Shown in pieces: positions 6,952 to 13,858 of a stretch of DNA of 14,347 nt. Made by a program: the position numbers and the translations under genes. Position 1 is the stretch's first letter. Each line of letters begins with the position of its first letter. This DNA is from Dehalococcoidia bacterium. Its GTDB lineage: Bacteria; Chloroflexota; Dehalococcoidia; Dehalococcoidales; DAOWKM01. The stretch spans positions 1 to 14,347 of the forward strand of contig DAOWKM010000079.1 in NCBI GenBank assembly GCA_030643695.1, given 5' to 3'. The notes beneath the pieces were generated by a model. That model searched no databases and was not told the origin of the DNA. It saw nothing but the letters and a program-made list of their open reading frames with translations.

Positions 6952-7737
6952 TTGCCCAATACTGTTACTATTAAGGAACTCTTAGAAGCCGGTGCTCACT
7001 TCGGGCATCAGACTAGCCGTTGGCACCCTCGTATGAAGAAATATATCTTTACCAAACGTAATGGTATTCACATCATTGACCTAGAACAGACCGTTGTCAT
7101 GCTAGATAAAGCCTGCGATTTTATTCGAGAGGTGGTAGCTGAAGGCAGCAGCATCCTTTTTGTTGGTACCAAAAAGCAGGCTCAGGAGGCTATAGAACAA
7201 GAAGCCAAACGCTGTAGTATGCATTATGTTAACCAGCGCTGGATAGGAGGGGTGCTGACTAATTTCGCTACCATCCAAGCCCGCATAGACTATCTAGTCC
7301 GTTTGGAAGACCAGCAAACCAGAGGGAATTTCAGCCGCCTACCTAAAAAGGAAGCCCTAAAGCTTGGGGAGGAAATTTCGCACCTCAATCAACAGTTGGG
7401 TGGTTTCAAAGAGATGACCAGCCTACCGGCTGCTCTTTTCGTTATCGACCCGGTAAAGGAACAGATTGCCCTAGCTGAAGCCAAACGTGTAGGAATACCA
7501 GTGGTAGCTACAGTAGATACCAATTGTAACCCCGATGATATAGACTACCCTATTCCAGCTAATGATGATGCTATTAGAGCTATCAAACTGATATGCAGCA
7601 GAATTGCTGACGCAGTTATTGAAGGTAAGACCGGCGAGGCAGCGATTCCGGTAGAGGCAGGTGAGGGAGAAGGCTTGGCAGAGATGGAGGCTACCGAAAC
7701 TGCTGAGCCGCTTATTTTCACCCCTGATGAAGAGTAA
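6952..7737 (+). CDS. rpsB: 30S ribosomal protein S2
   Basis: Structural protein of the small ribosomal subunit, needed for S1 or mRNA positioning at the 30S platform. The 261 residues cover the full S2 fold. LLEAGAHFGHQTSRWHPRMKKYIF near the N-terminus and NQRWIGGVLTNFATI near 95 are hallmark segments. PVVATVDTNCNPDDIDYPIPANDDAIRAI near 180-208 is the classic S2 signature. An acidic tail of about 40 residues, rich in Glu/Ala/Gly, follows the core and is probably disordered. Translation starts at TTG, preceded by GAAAGGGG with seven bases of spacing. It is the first gene of the plus-strand cluster, followed by tsf after 15 bases. Confidence 0.97.
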   Translation: MPNTVTIKELLEAGAHFGHQTSRWHPRMKKYIFTKRNGIHIIDLEQTVVMLDKACDFIREVVAEGSSILFVGTKKQAQEAIEQEAKRCSMHYVNQRWIGGVLTNFATIQARIDYLVRLEDQQTRGNFSRLPKKEALKLGEEISHLNQQLGGFKEMTSLPAALFVIDPVKEQIALAEAKRVGIPVVATVDTNCNPDDIDYPIPANDDAIRAIKLICSRIADAVIEGKTGEAAIPVEAGEGEGLAEMEATETAEPLIFTPDEE

Positions 7738-7752
7738 AGCAGGGAGGGAAGC

Positions 7753-8256
7753 TTGAAAGTTCCGACAGTCAAGGTAAAGGAGCTAAGAGACCAATCTGGG
7801 GCCGGTATTATGGACTGCAGGAATGCCCTCATTGAAGCAAAAGGAGATATAAAAAAGGCAACCCAGATTCTAAAACGGAAAAGCCTTTTTCAGGCACAGA
7901 AAAAGGCAAAGCGCTCTGCCTCTCAGGGGATAGTTGAAGCCTATGTTCATACTGGGGGGCGTATTGGGGTCATGGTTGAGGTGAACTGCGAGAGCGACTT
8001 TGTTGCCCGCACTAAGGAATTCAAAGAGCTGGCTCACCACTTAGCCATGCAAGTAGCCGCCACTTGCCCTCAATTTATCTCAAGGGAGGAGATTCCTGAA
8101 GGAGCTGATATAGAGCCTGAGGCAGCTTGCCTGCTTCTCCAGCCTTACATTAAGAACCCTGCTCAGACGGTTCAAGATATTATTGTTGAAACTATCGCCA
8201 AGGTGGGAGAGAATATCAAAGTAAATAGATTTGCCAGGTTCGAGTTAGGTAGCTAG
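7753..8256 (+). CDS. tsf: translation elongation factor Ts (short form)
   Basis: Guanine-nucleotide exchange factor that recycles EF-Tu-GDP. The N-terminal UBA-like domain is clear: VKELRDQSGAGIMDCRNALIEAKGDIKKA at residues 8-36. It is followed by the core GRIGVMVEVNCESDFVART, whose DF residues insert next to the EF-Tu nucleotide site. The C-terminus ends INVNRF-like (NIKVNRFARFELG). At 167 residues it is much shorter than the roughly 280-residue enterobacterial protein, because the second half-core and coiled-coil module are missing; short EF-Ts proteins are known in several phyla, so this is not a truncation. The start is TTG, with GGGAGGGAA just upstream. Eleven bases separate it from pyrH. 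Confidence 0.96.
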   Translation: MKVPTVKVKELRDQSGAGIMDCRNALIEAKGDIKKATQILKRKSLFQAQKKAKRSASQGIVEAYVHTGGRIGVMVEVNCESDFVARTKEFKELAHHLAMQVAATCPQFISREEIPEGADIEPEAACLLLQPYIKNPAQTVQDIIVETIAKVGENIKVNRFARFELGS

Positions 8257-8267
8257 GTGTTAACAGG

Positions 8268-8990
8268 ATGGTAGCTACTAAATATAAGCGTGTTTTACTC
8301 AAGCTTAGTGGAGAGGCCTTCAGTGGTAAAGCTGACTATGGTATTGATGCTCCTATCCTAACCAAGATAGCCAAACAGATTGGGCAGGTAATAGAAATGG
8401 GGGTAGGTGTGGGTATTGTTGTTGGGGGTGGTAACATCTGGCGAGGGGCTAAAGCTGAGCAGGATGGAATGGATAGGGTCACTGCTGACTATGCTGGGAT
8501 GTTAGCTACAGTGATAAATGCTCTTGCTCTTCAGGATATATTAGAAAGAGAGGGGGTACCTACTAGAACCCAGTCAGCTATTGGCATTCAACAGGTGGCT
8601 GAACCTTATATTAGACGCCGGGCTATTCGTCATTTAGAGAAAGGCAGAGTAGTTATCTTTGCTGGAGGTACTGGCAACCCATATATGACCACTGATACTG
8701 CCTCTGCTTTACGAGCAATAGAGATTGGGGCAGATGTCCTGCTGATGACCAAAAATAATGTTGATGGCATCTATAATACTGACCCTCTAAAAAATCATAA
8801 TGCCAAGAAGTTTGACAGACTTACTCACCTTGAAGCATTGAATATGCGCTTGGAGGTAATGGATGCTACCGCCCTCTCCTTGTGTTTGGAAAACAAGCTA
8901 CCCATAATCGTTTTTGACCTTCAAGCTCCCCGCAGTATAGAACGGGCTGTAATCGGTGACCCTATTGGCACTCTGGTAGCCAGTGAATAA
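8268..8990 (+). CDS. pyrH: UMP kinase
   Basis: Bacterial-type uridylate kinase of the amino-acid kinase fold. It phosphorylates UMP to UDP with ATP and is normally a hexamer regulated by GTP and UTP. At 240 residues the length is typical. Motifs: KLSGEA at 12-17 (phosphate binding), VVGGGNIWRG at 51-60, DRVTADYAGMLATVINA at 69-85 (UMP site), FAGGTGNPYMTTDTA at 131-145, and the nucleotide-site TKNNVDGIYNTDP at 161-173. The start is ATG, with AGGTG eight bases upstream. It sits between tsf and frr, the order found in many bacteria, with only eight bases to frr. Confidence 0.97.
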   Translation: MVATKYKRVLLKLSGEAFSGKADYGIDAPILTKIAKQIGQVIEMGVGVGIVVGGGNIWRGAKAEQDGMDRVTADYAGMLATVINALALQDILEREGVPTRTQSAIGIQQVAEPYIRRRAIRHLEKGRVVIFAGGTGNPYMTTDTASALRAIEIGADVLLMTKNNVDGIYNTDPLKNHNAKKFDRLTHLEALNMRLEVMDATALSLCLENKLPIIVFDLQAPRSIERAVIGDPIGTLVASE

Positions 8991-8998
8991 GGGGAAAA

Positions 8999-9556
8999 AT
9001 GGTTAGCCGCATTTTACAGAATATTGAAGAAAGGATGCAGGCATCTGTTGAGGCGTTGAGGAGGGAGTTGGCTACTATCCGCACTGGGCACGCTACCCCT
9101 GCCTTAGTGGAGCATCTCAAAGTAGAATATGCTGGTGTTCTCACCTCACTCAATCAAATCGCTGGTATTTCTGCGCCTGAAGCAAGGCTCCTTGTCATCC
9201 AACCCTGGGACCGAGGCAGTCTGCACAGTATAGAGAAGGCTATCCTGAAGTCTGACCTTGGGTTAAATCCGGCTAGCGATGGAAGTGTGATTCGGATAAA
9301 TATTCCACCACTCAGCGAAGAACGACGACAAGAATTAATCAGAGTAGTGCGAAAGAGGGTTGAGGAAAGGAGGATAGCAATACGCAACCTGAGGCATGAG
9401 GCTATGGATGAACTAAAAGGGTTGGAGAAAAATAAGGATATATCTCAGGATGAGCATAAACGGGCACTAGACCAGCTGCAAAAGCTTACCGATAGCTTCA
9501 TTACTGATGCTGAACAAACGGGAAAGGATAAGGAAATAGAACTCAGGGAGGTCTAA
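8999..9556 (+). CDS. frr: ribosome recycling factor
   Basis: RRF releases the 70S ribosome from mRNA after termination, acting with EF-G. The 185 residues give the standard tRNA-mimicking L shape. Domain I long helices are seen at both ends (EERMQASVEALRRELATIRTG at the start; EERRIAIRNLRHEAMDELKG onward at the end). Between them lies the domain II beta-barrel segment from VEYAGVLTSLNQIA to INIPPLSEERR. The RTGHATP motif corresponds to the family RTGRASP. AAGGGGAAAA immediately before the ATG provides the ribosome binding site. In many genomes uppS follows frr; here the next gene is cdsA after a 72-base gap containing a hairpin. Confidence 0.97.
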   Translation: MVSRILQNIEERMQASVEALRRELATIRTGHATPALVEHLKVEYAGVLTSLNQIAGISAPEARLLVIQPWDRGSLHSIEKAILKSDLGLNPASDGSVIRINIPPLSEERRQELIRVVRKRVEERRIAIRNLRHEAMDELKGLEKNKDISQDEHKRALDQLQKLTDSFITDAEQTGKDKEIELREV

Positions 9557-9590
9557 TTCTAGGGTTATTTAATCAACTTTAACCTCTATG

Positions 9591-9623
9591 TCCCCCTCTC
9601 CATAATAAGGGGGGATTTTTATT
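9591..9623 (+). terminator. G/C-rich hairpin with T tract between frr and cdsA
   Basis: TCCCCC (9591-9596) pairs with GGGGGA (9610-9615) around a 13-base loop and is followed by TTTTTATT. By form this is an intrinsic terminator for the rpsB-frr half of the cluster. It ends only about six bases before the cdsA ATG, and its 3' arm is the only G-rich run that could serve as a cdsA ribosome binding site. It could therefore instead modulate cdsA translation. It resembles the repeat at 12671-12696. Confidence 0.5.
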
Positions 9624-9628
9624 ACATA

Positions 9629-10432
9629 ATGCTCAAGAAAAGGGTCATAACTGCACTCTGGGGTATTCCTCTCCTAGTCGCTGCTATCTGGTTTGACCGA
9701 CCATTACCTTGGTTCACCATATTAGTAGCTATCTGGGGGCTGCTGGCTACCTTTGAATTCTACAAGATGGTAGCCGCCTCAAAAGTGCCGCCACTTACCT
9801 ACTTCGGACTGGTCTGGACATTACTATTTATCCTTAGTCCCCATTTTGATTATGCTCTTCTCACGCCACTTTTATTAACCTTGGCAGTGATATTACCTTT
9901 AATCTGGTTCTTGCTGCGTCCACAGAAGGAGGCACTCACTAGCTGGGCATGGACAATAGCCGGGATTCTCTATGTAGGCTGGCTATTAAGCTATATGGTG
10001 GCAATAAGAGGTCTGGATGATGGCAGGAACTGGGTATTTTTGGTTCTATTTACTACCTTTGCCTCTGACACTACTGCCTTCTTCGTTGGTGGGGCACTGG
10101 GCAGGCACCGCCTTGCCCCGAGTATCAGTCCGGGCAAAACCTGGGAGGGAGCCATAGCCGGTGCCCTTGGCGCTATCATAGTTAGTCTGCTCTTTATTAT
10201 ACCTACACCTCTTAACCTACCCCTCAGCTACGGGCAGGCAATACTACTAGGCTTACTGGTCAGTGTTTTTGGCCAGCTTGGCGACTTGGCAGAATCCCTG
10301 CTCAAACGTAATATGGGGGTAAAGGACTCAAGTAGTCTAATCCCAGGGCATGGCGGTTTCCTCGACCGAATGGACAGCGTTGTCTTTGCCGGCATAGTGG
10401 TATACTATTATGTGATATGGGCGATACTGTAA
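9629..10432 (+). CDS. cdsA: phosphatidate cytidylyltransferase (CDP-diacylglycerol synthase)
   Basis: Membrane enzyme converting phosphatidic acid and CTP to CDP-diacylglycerol, the branch point of bacterial phospholipid synthesis. At 267 residues it has about seven or eight hydrophobic segments, beginning at residues 7-21 and 29-47 and ending at 250-267. The CdsA signature is complete at residues 223-249: S-L-L-K-R, then K232-D233, then PGHGG and DRMD. SDTTAFFVGGALGR at 146-159 and SPGKTWEG at 167-174 are also typical. The ATG has no well-spaced Shine-Dalgarno; the nearest G run lies 14 bases away inside the preceding hairpin. The 3' end overlaps dxr by 16 bases, implying translational coupling. 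The family is secure. Confidence 0.96.
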   Translation: MLKKRVITALWGIPLLVAAIWFDRPLPWFTILVAIWGLLATFEFYKMVAASKVPPLTYFGLVWTLLFILSPHFDYALLTPLLLTLAVILPLIWFLLRPQKEALTSWAWTIAGILYVGWLLSYMVAIRGLDDGRNWVFLVLFTTFASDTTAFFVGGALGRHRLAPSISPGKTWEGAIAGALGAIIVSLLFIIPTPLNLPLSYGQAILLGLLVSVFGQLGDLAESLLKRNMGVKDSSSLIPGHGGFLDRMDSVVFAGIVVYYYVIWAIL

Positions 10433-11562
10433 AGCAACTAGCTGTCCTAGGTTCAACCGGCTCTATAGGGCAGCAAACACTTCAGGTAATTCGTGCCTTA
10501 CCCCACCGATTTCATATAGTTGGGTTAGCTGCCGGGGAGAATACTGATTTACTAGCGAAGCAGGTTAGGGAGTTCAAACCAAGGTTTGTCTACTACCAGG
10601 GTAAGAAGGCACAGCTTCATCTAGATATTGAATGCGAATTTTTATCACTGGAAGAAATTGCCTGCCATCCTGAGGTGGACACTGTGGTTATAGCTACCTC
10701 AGGAAAATCAGGGTTGAGCCCAACACTGGCTGCGGTGAGAGTGGGTAAAAATGTTGCTCTGGCTAACAAGGAATCATTAGTTATGGCCGGCGAGATTATT
10801 ACCAGTGAGGCAAAGCTAAACGCTGCCCAGATTTTACCTATTGATAGCGAGCATAGCGCAATATGGCAATGCCTCAATGGGGAAACGCAGTCGGTAGCCC
10901 GGCTTATTCTGACCGCCTCAGGAGGACCTTTTCTTCATTATTCAGCAGCTCAGCTAAGTGGAGTTACCCTTGAGCAGGCACTGAAACACCCCTCGTGGCA
11001 GATGGGGAGAAAGGTTACCATTGACTCAGCTACTTTAATGAATAAAGGACTTGAGGTAATTGAGGCTCACTGGCTGTTTAACATGCCTTTTGATAGCATC
11101 AGGATTCTAATTCACCCTCAGAGCATTATTCACTCTATGGTAGAATTTGTCGATGGCTCAATTAAAGCTCAATTAAGTTATCCTGATATGCGCTTACCCA
11201 TTCAGTATGCTCTGTCTTACCCTGAGCGCTTCCCCAATCCTCAACTTCCCCGACTTGATTGGCACCGCATCGACAACCTGACCTTTGAGCAACCTGACTT
11301 TAATACCTTCCCTTGCTTAAAATTAGCCATTGAGGCGGGAAAGAAGGGAGGGACTTATCCGGCAGTGCTTTGTGCTGCTGATGAGGTAGCTGTTGAGCTC
11401 TTCCTGTCTCAGCACATTAAATTTACTGAGATTGCTCGTCTTGTTGAGCAGACACTGGAACAGCATCAAGCTATAGCCCATCCTAATCTGGATGAAATTA
11501 TGGCGGCTGATAGATGGGCAAGAGAAAAAGTCAGGCAGCTCGCCGGGGGTAATCTGTGTTAA
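10417..11562 (+). CDS. dxr: 1-deoxy-D-xylulose 5-phosphate reductoisomerase
   Basis: Second enzyme of the MEP pathway. It rearranges and reduces DXP to 2-C-methylerythritol 4-phosphate using NADPH and a divalent metal, and is the target of fosmidomycin. At 381 residues the length is normal. The Rossmann NADPH motif GSTGSIG is at 12-18, and ALANKES at 115-120. Metal-ligand residues are Asp143 and Glu145 (PIDSEHSAIWQ) and Glu213 (MNKGLEVIEA). ASGGPF is at 168-172, HPSWQMGRKVTIDSATLMNKG forms the flexible substrate loop, and HPQSIIHSMVEF follows. It starts inside cdsA without its own ribosome binding site and ends seven bases into rseP, so cdsA-dxr-rseP is tightly coupled. Confidence 0.97.
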   Translation: MGDTVKQLAVLGSTGSIGQQTLQVIRALPHRFHIVGLAAGENTDLLAKQVREFKPRFVYYQGKKAQLHLDIECEFLSLEEIACHPEVDTVVIATSGKSGLSPTLAAVRVGKNVALANKESLVMAGEIITSEAKLNAAQILPIDSEHSAIWQCLNGETQSVARLILTASGGPFLHYSAAQLSGVTLEQALKHPSWQMGRKVTIDSATLMNKGLEVIEAHWLFNMPFDSIRILIHPQSIIHSMVEFVDGSIKAQLSYPDMRLPIQYALSYPERFPNPQLPRLDWHRIDNLTFEQPDFNTFPCLKLAIEAGKKGGTYPAVLCAADEVAVELFLSQHIKFTEIARLVEQTLEQHQAIAHPNLDEIMAADRWAREKVRQLAGGNLC

Positions 11563-12614
11563 TTACAATAGCAGCCTTTATCGGTGTTCTGGTAATACTC
11601 ATCATTGCCCACGAACTTGGGCACTTTATCACTGCCAAAGCCTCTGGGGTAAAAGTGGAGGAATTCGGCTTGGGCTTCCCCCCACGCCTGTTATCAGTAA
11701 GGCGAGGCGAAACACTATACTCACTGAATGCCATACCCTTAGGTGGGTTTACCAAGATGGCTGGCGAAGAAGACCCCAAAATGCCACGGAGTTTAGCCAG
11801 CAAAAGTATTGGCATCAGACTATTGGTTCTCAGTGCCGGCTCACTGATGAATATTCTATTGCCTCTTCTCTTGTTTGTTATTGCCTTTATGGTTCCCCAT
11901 AATCTAGTAGTTGGTCAGCTATTGGTAGAAGAAGTAGCCCCAAGTTCGCCAGCGGCTATGGCTGGCATTGAACCGGGAGACATGTTCCTCCGCATAAATG
12001 GTAAACCAGTGCATAATACTGGTGACCTGCACCGCTATATCTACCTTAATCTGGGCAAAGAGGTTAACCTACTTATCAAGCACAGTGATTCAACCACGGA
12101 GGAAATTCAGGTAATACCAAGGTGGAGACCTCCAGAGGGTCAGGGGGCAACTGGCATTATGGTCAACACCTCATATCCAGTTATGGTTCGCCAATATCAG
12201 CCTTTTTGGAGGGCAATACCTTTAGGGGTAAGCCAATGTGTTCAAACCCTTGTCTTATTCAAGAACGCAATACTCGGTTTATTTACTGGTGCCACACCCC
12301 TGGAGGTGGCAGGACCGGTAGGTATTGCCCAAATAACTGGAGAGGTGGCTAAAGCGGGGTTTAGCCCGTTACTGGAATTTGCTGCCTTTCTCAGCATAAA
12401 CCTGGCTATAATCAATATCCTCCCCCTTCCTGCTCTGGATGGAGGCAGGATTGTGTTTGTCCTCCTAGAGTGGGTTCGCCGAGGTAGGCGCGTATCACCA
12501 AAGACAGAAGGACTGATACATTTTATTGGTTTTGCTATGCTAATGGGGCTAATGCTGGTAATCACCTACCGGGATATTATCCGTATCATAAGCGGAGGCA
12601 GTCTGATGCCATAA
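11556..12614 (+). CDS. rseP: RseP/site-2 family intramembrane zinc metalloprotease
   Basis: Polytopic membrane protease that cuts transmembrane segments of anti-sigma factors or leftover signal peptides. At 352 residues it carries the zinc motif H19-E20-L21-G22-H23 in the first helix. GGFTKMAGEEDP follows at 63-74, and AGSLMNILLPLLLFVIAF forms the second helix. A single PDZ domain lies near 118-195 (EVAPSSPAAMAGIEPGDMFLRINGKPV). The third-ligand motif NILPLPALDGGR has Asp295, and a last helix lies at 325-342. One PDZ domain, not two, as in many Gram-positive and Chloroflexota proteins. The start is GTG with GGGGGT five bases upstream, overlapping the dxr end. Its natural substrate is not evident here, since no sigma/anti-sigma pair is nearby. 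Confidence 0.95.
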   Translation: MLITIAAFIGVLVILIIAHELGHFITAKASGVKVEEFGLGFPPRLLSVRRGETLYSLNAIPLGGFTKMAGEEDPKMPRSLASKSIGIRLLVLSAGSLMNILLPLLLFVIAFMVPHNLVVGQLLVEEVAPSSPAAMAGIEPGDMFLRINGKPVHNTGDLHRYIYLNLGKEVNLLIKHSDSTTEEIQVIPRWRPPEGQGATGIMVNTSYPVMVRQYQPFWRAIPLGVSQCVQTLVLFKNAILGLFTGATPLEVAGPVGIAQITGEVAKAGFSPLLEFAAFLSINLAIINILPLPALDGGRIVFVLLEWVRRGRRVSPKTEGLIHFIGFAMLMGLMLVITYRDIIRIISGGSLMP

Positions 12615-12620
12615 GTTAGT

Positions 12621-12710
12621 GCCTTTTATCAGGAGAGGTTTAAAGGGGCGAAGCCCTTTCAGAGAATCCCTCCCCCTCCCTAGTAAGGGAGGGGGATAAA
12701 GGGGGTAGGT
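12621..12710. repeat. palindromic intergenic repeat-like element
   Basis: Two hairpins in tandem lie between rseP and ispG. The first is AAAGGG (12642-12647) with CCCTTT (12654-12659) around GCGAAG. The second is a perfect 11-bp stem, TCCCCCTCCCT (12671-12681) with AGGGAGGGGGA (12686-12696), loop AGTA, followed by TAAAGGGGG. Neither is followed by a T tract on either strand, so they are not ordinary terminators. The composition and layout resemble dispersed intergenic repeats, and the second stem is similar to the 9591-9615 hairpin. The repeat status is inferred from this internal similarity only. Confidence 0.55.
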
Positions 12711-12752
12711 TCTAAACAAATATCTAGTAGATTGAGGTAGATAAATAACCCT

Positions 12753-13805
12753 ATGAATCCTCGTAGAATCAGTAAGCCTGTTCAAATTGGCAAGGTAACT
12801 GTTGGTGGTAATGCCCCTATCGTAGTGCAATCTATGACTAAAACAGATACTCGTGACATTATGTCAACTATTCACCAGATTAAACAGCTTGAAGACTACG
12901 GATGCGAGTTAGTGCGAGTGGCTGTGCCTGATGCCGAAGCCGCTCAAGCTATACAGACGATAAAGAGAGGCATTTCCCTACCCATAATTGCTGATATTCA
13001 CTTTGATTATCGGCTAGCATTATCCGCACTAGACGCTGGTGCTGATGGGCTGCGGCTAAATCCAGGCAATATCAGTGAGCCGGAGAAGGTCAAGGTTATC
13101 GTCCGGGCTGCCAAGGAGAGGGGTATTCCTATCCGCATTGGAGTAAATGCTGGAAGCTTACCCAAGACAGTGAATCCTGCTCTATCTATTGCCCGACAGA
13201 TGGTAGATGCCGCCCTAAAGCAGATAAAGCTCCTAGAGAGTCTTGACTTTGAACTGATTAAGGTCTCGCTTAAAGCCTTTGATGTGCCGACTACTATTGA
13301 AGCCTATCATGACATTGCCCAAAGGATACCCTATCCCCTGCACATAGGTATTACTGAAGCTGGCACGCCCCGGACAGGTATTATCCGTAGTGCTGTCGGT
13401 ATTGGCACCCTTCTCTATGATGGCATTGGTGATACTATTCGGGTGTCACTGACCAGCCATCCCAGAGAAGAGGTTACTGCTGCCTATGAAATTCTAAAAA
13501 GCCTGAACTTGCGCCAGCACGGTCCGATATTAGTCAGTTGCCCCTCCTGTGGTCGGGCTGAGGTTGATGTTATAAAATTGGCTGAGGCTGTAGAAGAAAG
13601 GTTATTAAAGATTGATAAGCCGATAAAGGTAGCCGTGATGGGCTGCGTGGTCAATGGGCCTGGCGAAGCTAGGGATGCCGATGTCGGCATCGCCTGTGGC
13701 AGAAGCAGAGGTATCCTATTCAAGAAAGGCAAAAAACTCAGAGTGGTTGAGGAGAAGGACTTTCTAAGTGCGTTAATGAGAGAGGTGGAGACTATGACTA
13801 GCTAA
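12753..13805 (+). CDS. ispG: 4-hydroxy-3-methylbut-2-en-1-yl diphosphate synthase (IspG/GcpE)
   Basis: Penultimate enzyme of the MEP pathway. It reductively opens methylerythritol cyclodiphosphate to HMBPP with electrons from ferredoxin or flavodoxin through a [4Fe-4S] cluster. At 350 residues it is the bacterial two-domain form: a TIM barrel (VVQSMTKTDTRD at 24-35, ADIHFDYRLAL at 80-90, RLNPGNI at 101-107, IGVNAGSL at 129-136), then the cluster domain. Cluster ligands are visible as Cys263 and Cys266 (SCPSCGR) and Cys298 (MGCVVNGPGE), with Glu305 as the expected fourth ligand. The ATG fits the conserved N-terminus, but the nearest Shine-Dalgarno-like GAGG is about 15 bases upstream. It is separated from rseP by the palindromic element. 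Confidence 0.97.
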   Translation: MNPRRISKPVQIGKVTVGGNAPIVVQSMTKTDTRDIMSTIHQIKQLEDYGCELVRVAVPDAEAAQAIQTIKRGISLPIIADIHFDYRLALSALDAGADGLRLNPGNISEPEKVKVIVRAAKERGIPIRIGVNAGSLPKTVNPALSIARQMVDAALKQIKLLESLDFELIKVSLKAFDVPTTIEAYHDIAQRIPYPLHIGITEAGTPRTGIIRSAVGIGTLLYDGIGDTIRVSLTSHPREEVTAAYEILKSLNLRQHGPILVSCPSCGRAEVDVIKLAEAVEERLLKIDKPIKVAVMGCVVNGPGEARDADVGIACGRSRGILFKKGKKLRVVEEKDFLSALMREVETMTS

Positions 13806-13835
13806 CAATTAGCTAGCTCAAGGTTATTATACCTT
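13798..13835 (+). terminator. tandem inverted repeats after ispG, possible weak terminator
   Basis: CTAGCTAA (13798-13805) and TTAGCTAG (13809-13816) form a perfect 8-bp stem that includes the ispG stop codon. AAGGT/ACCTT (13820-13824 with 13831-13835) follows, then ATATATTT. Stems are A/T-rich and T runs are short, so termination efficiency is doubtful. They mark the boundary between the core cluster and the next gene. Confidence 0.35.
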
Positions 13836-13858
13836 ATATATTTACAGGGAGGAACAAG

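Noticed and set aside
7753..8256. EF-Ts as a truncated or broken gene because of its 167-residue length
   Set aside because: N-domain, core and a natural C-terminal end are all present; short EF-Ts is a normal form in several phyla.
11492..11902. 136-codon open frame overlapping dxr and rseP
   Set aside because: Out-of-frame shadow of two certain genes; composition is not protein-like and no start context.
3972..12675. Ten bases, GAATCCCTCC, shared by the tRNA-Arg 3' end and the palindromic element at 12665-12674, as a possible integration att pair
   Set aside because: Too short, no integrase gene in the window, and everything between is core housekeeping; chance match to a G/C-rich repeat.
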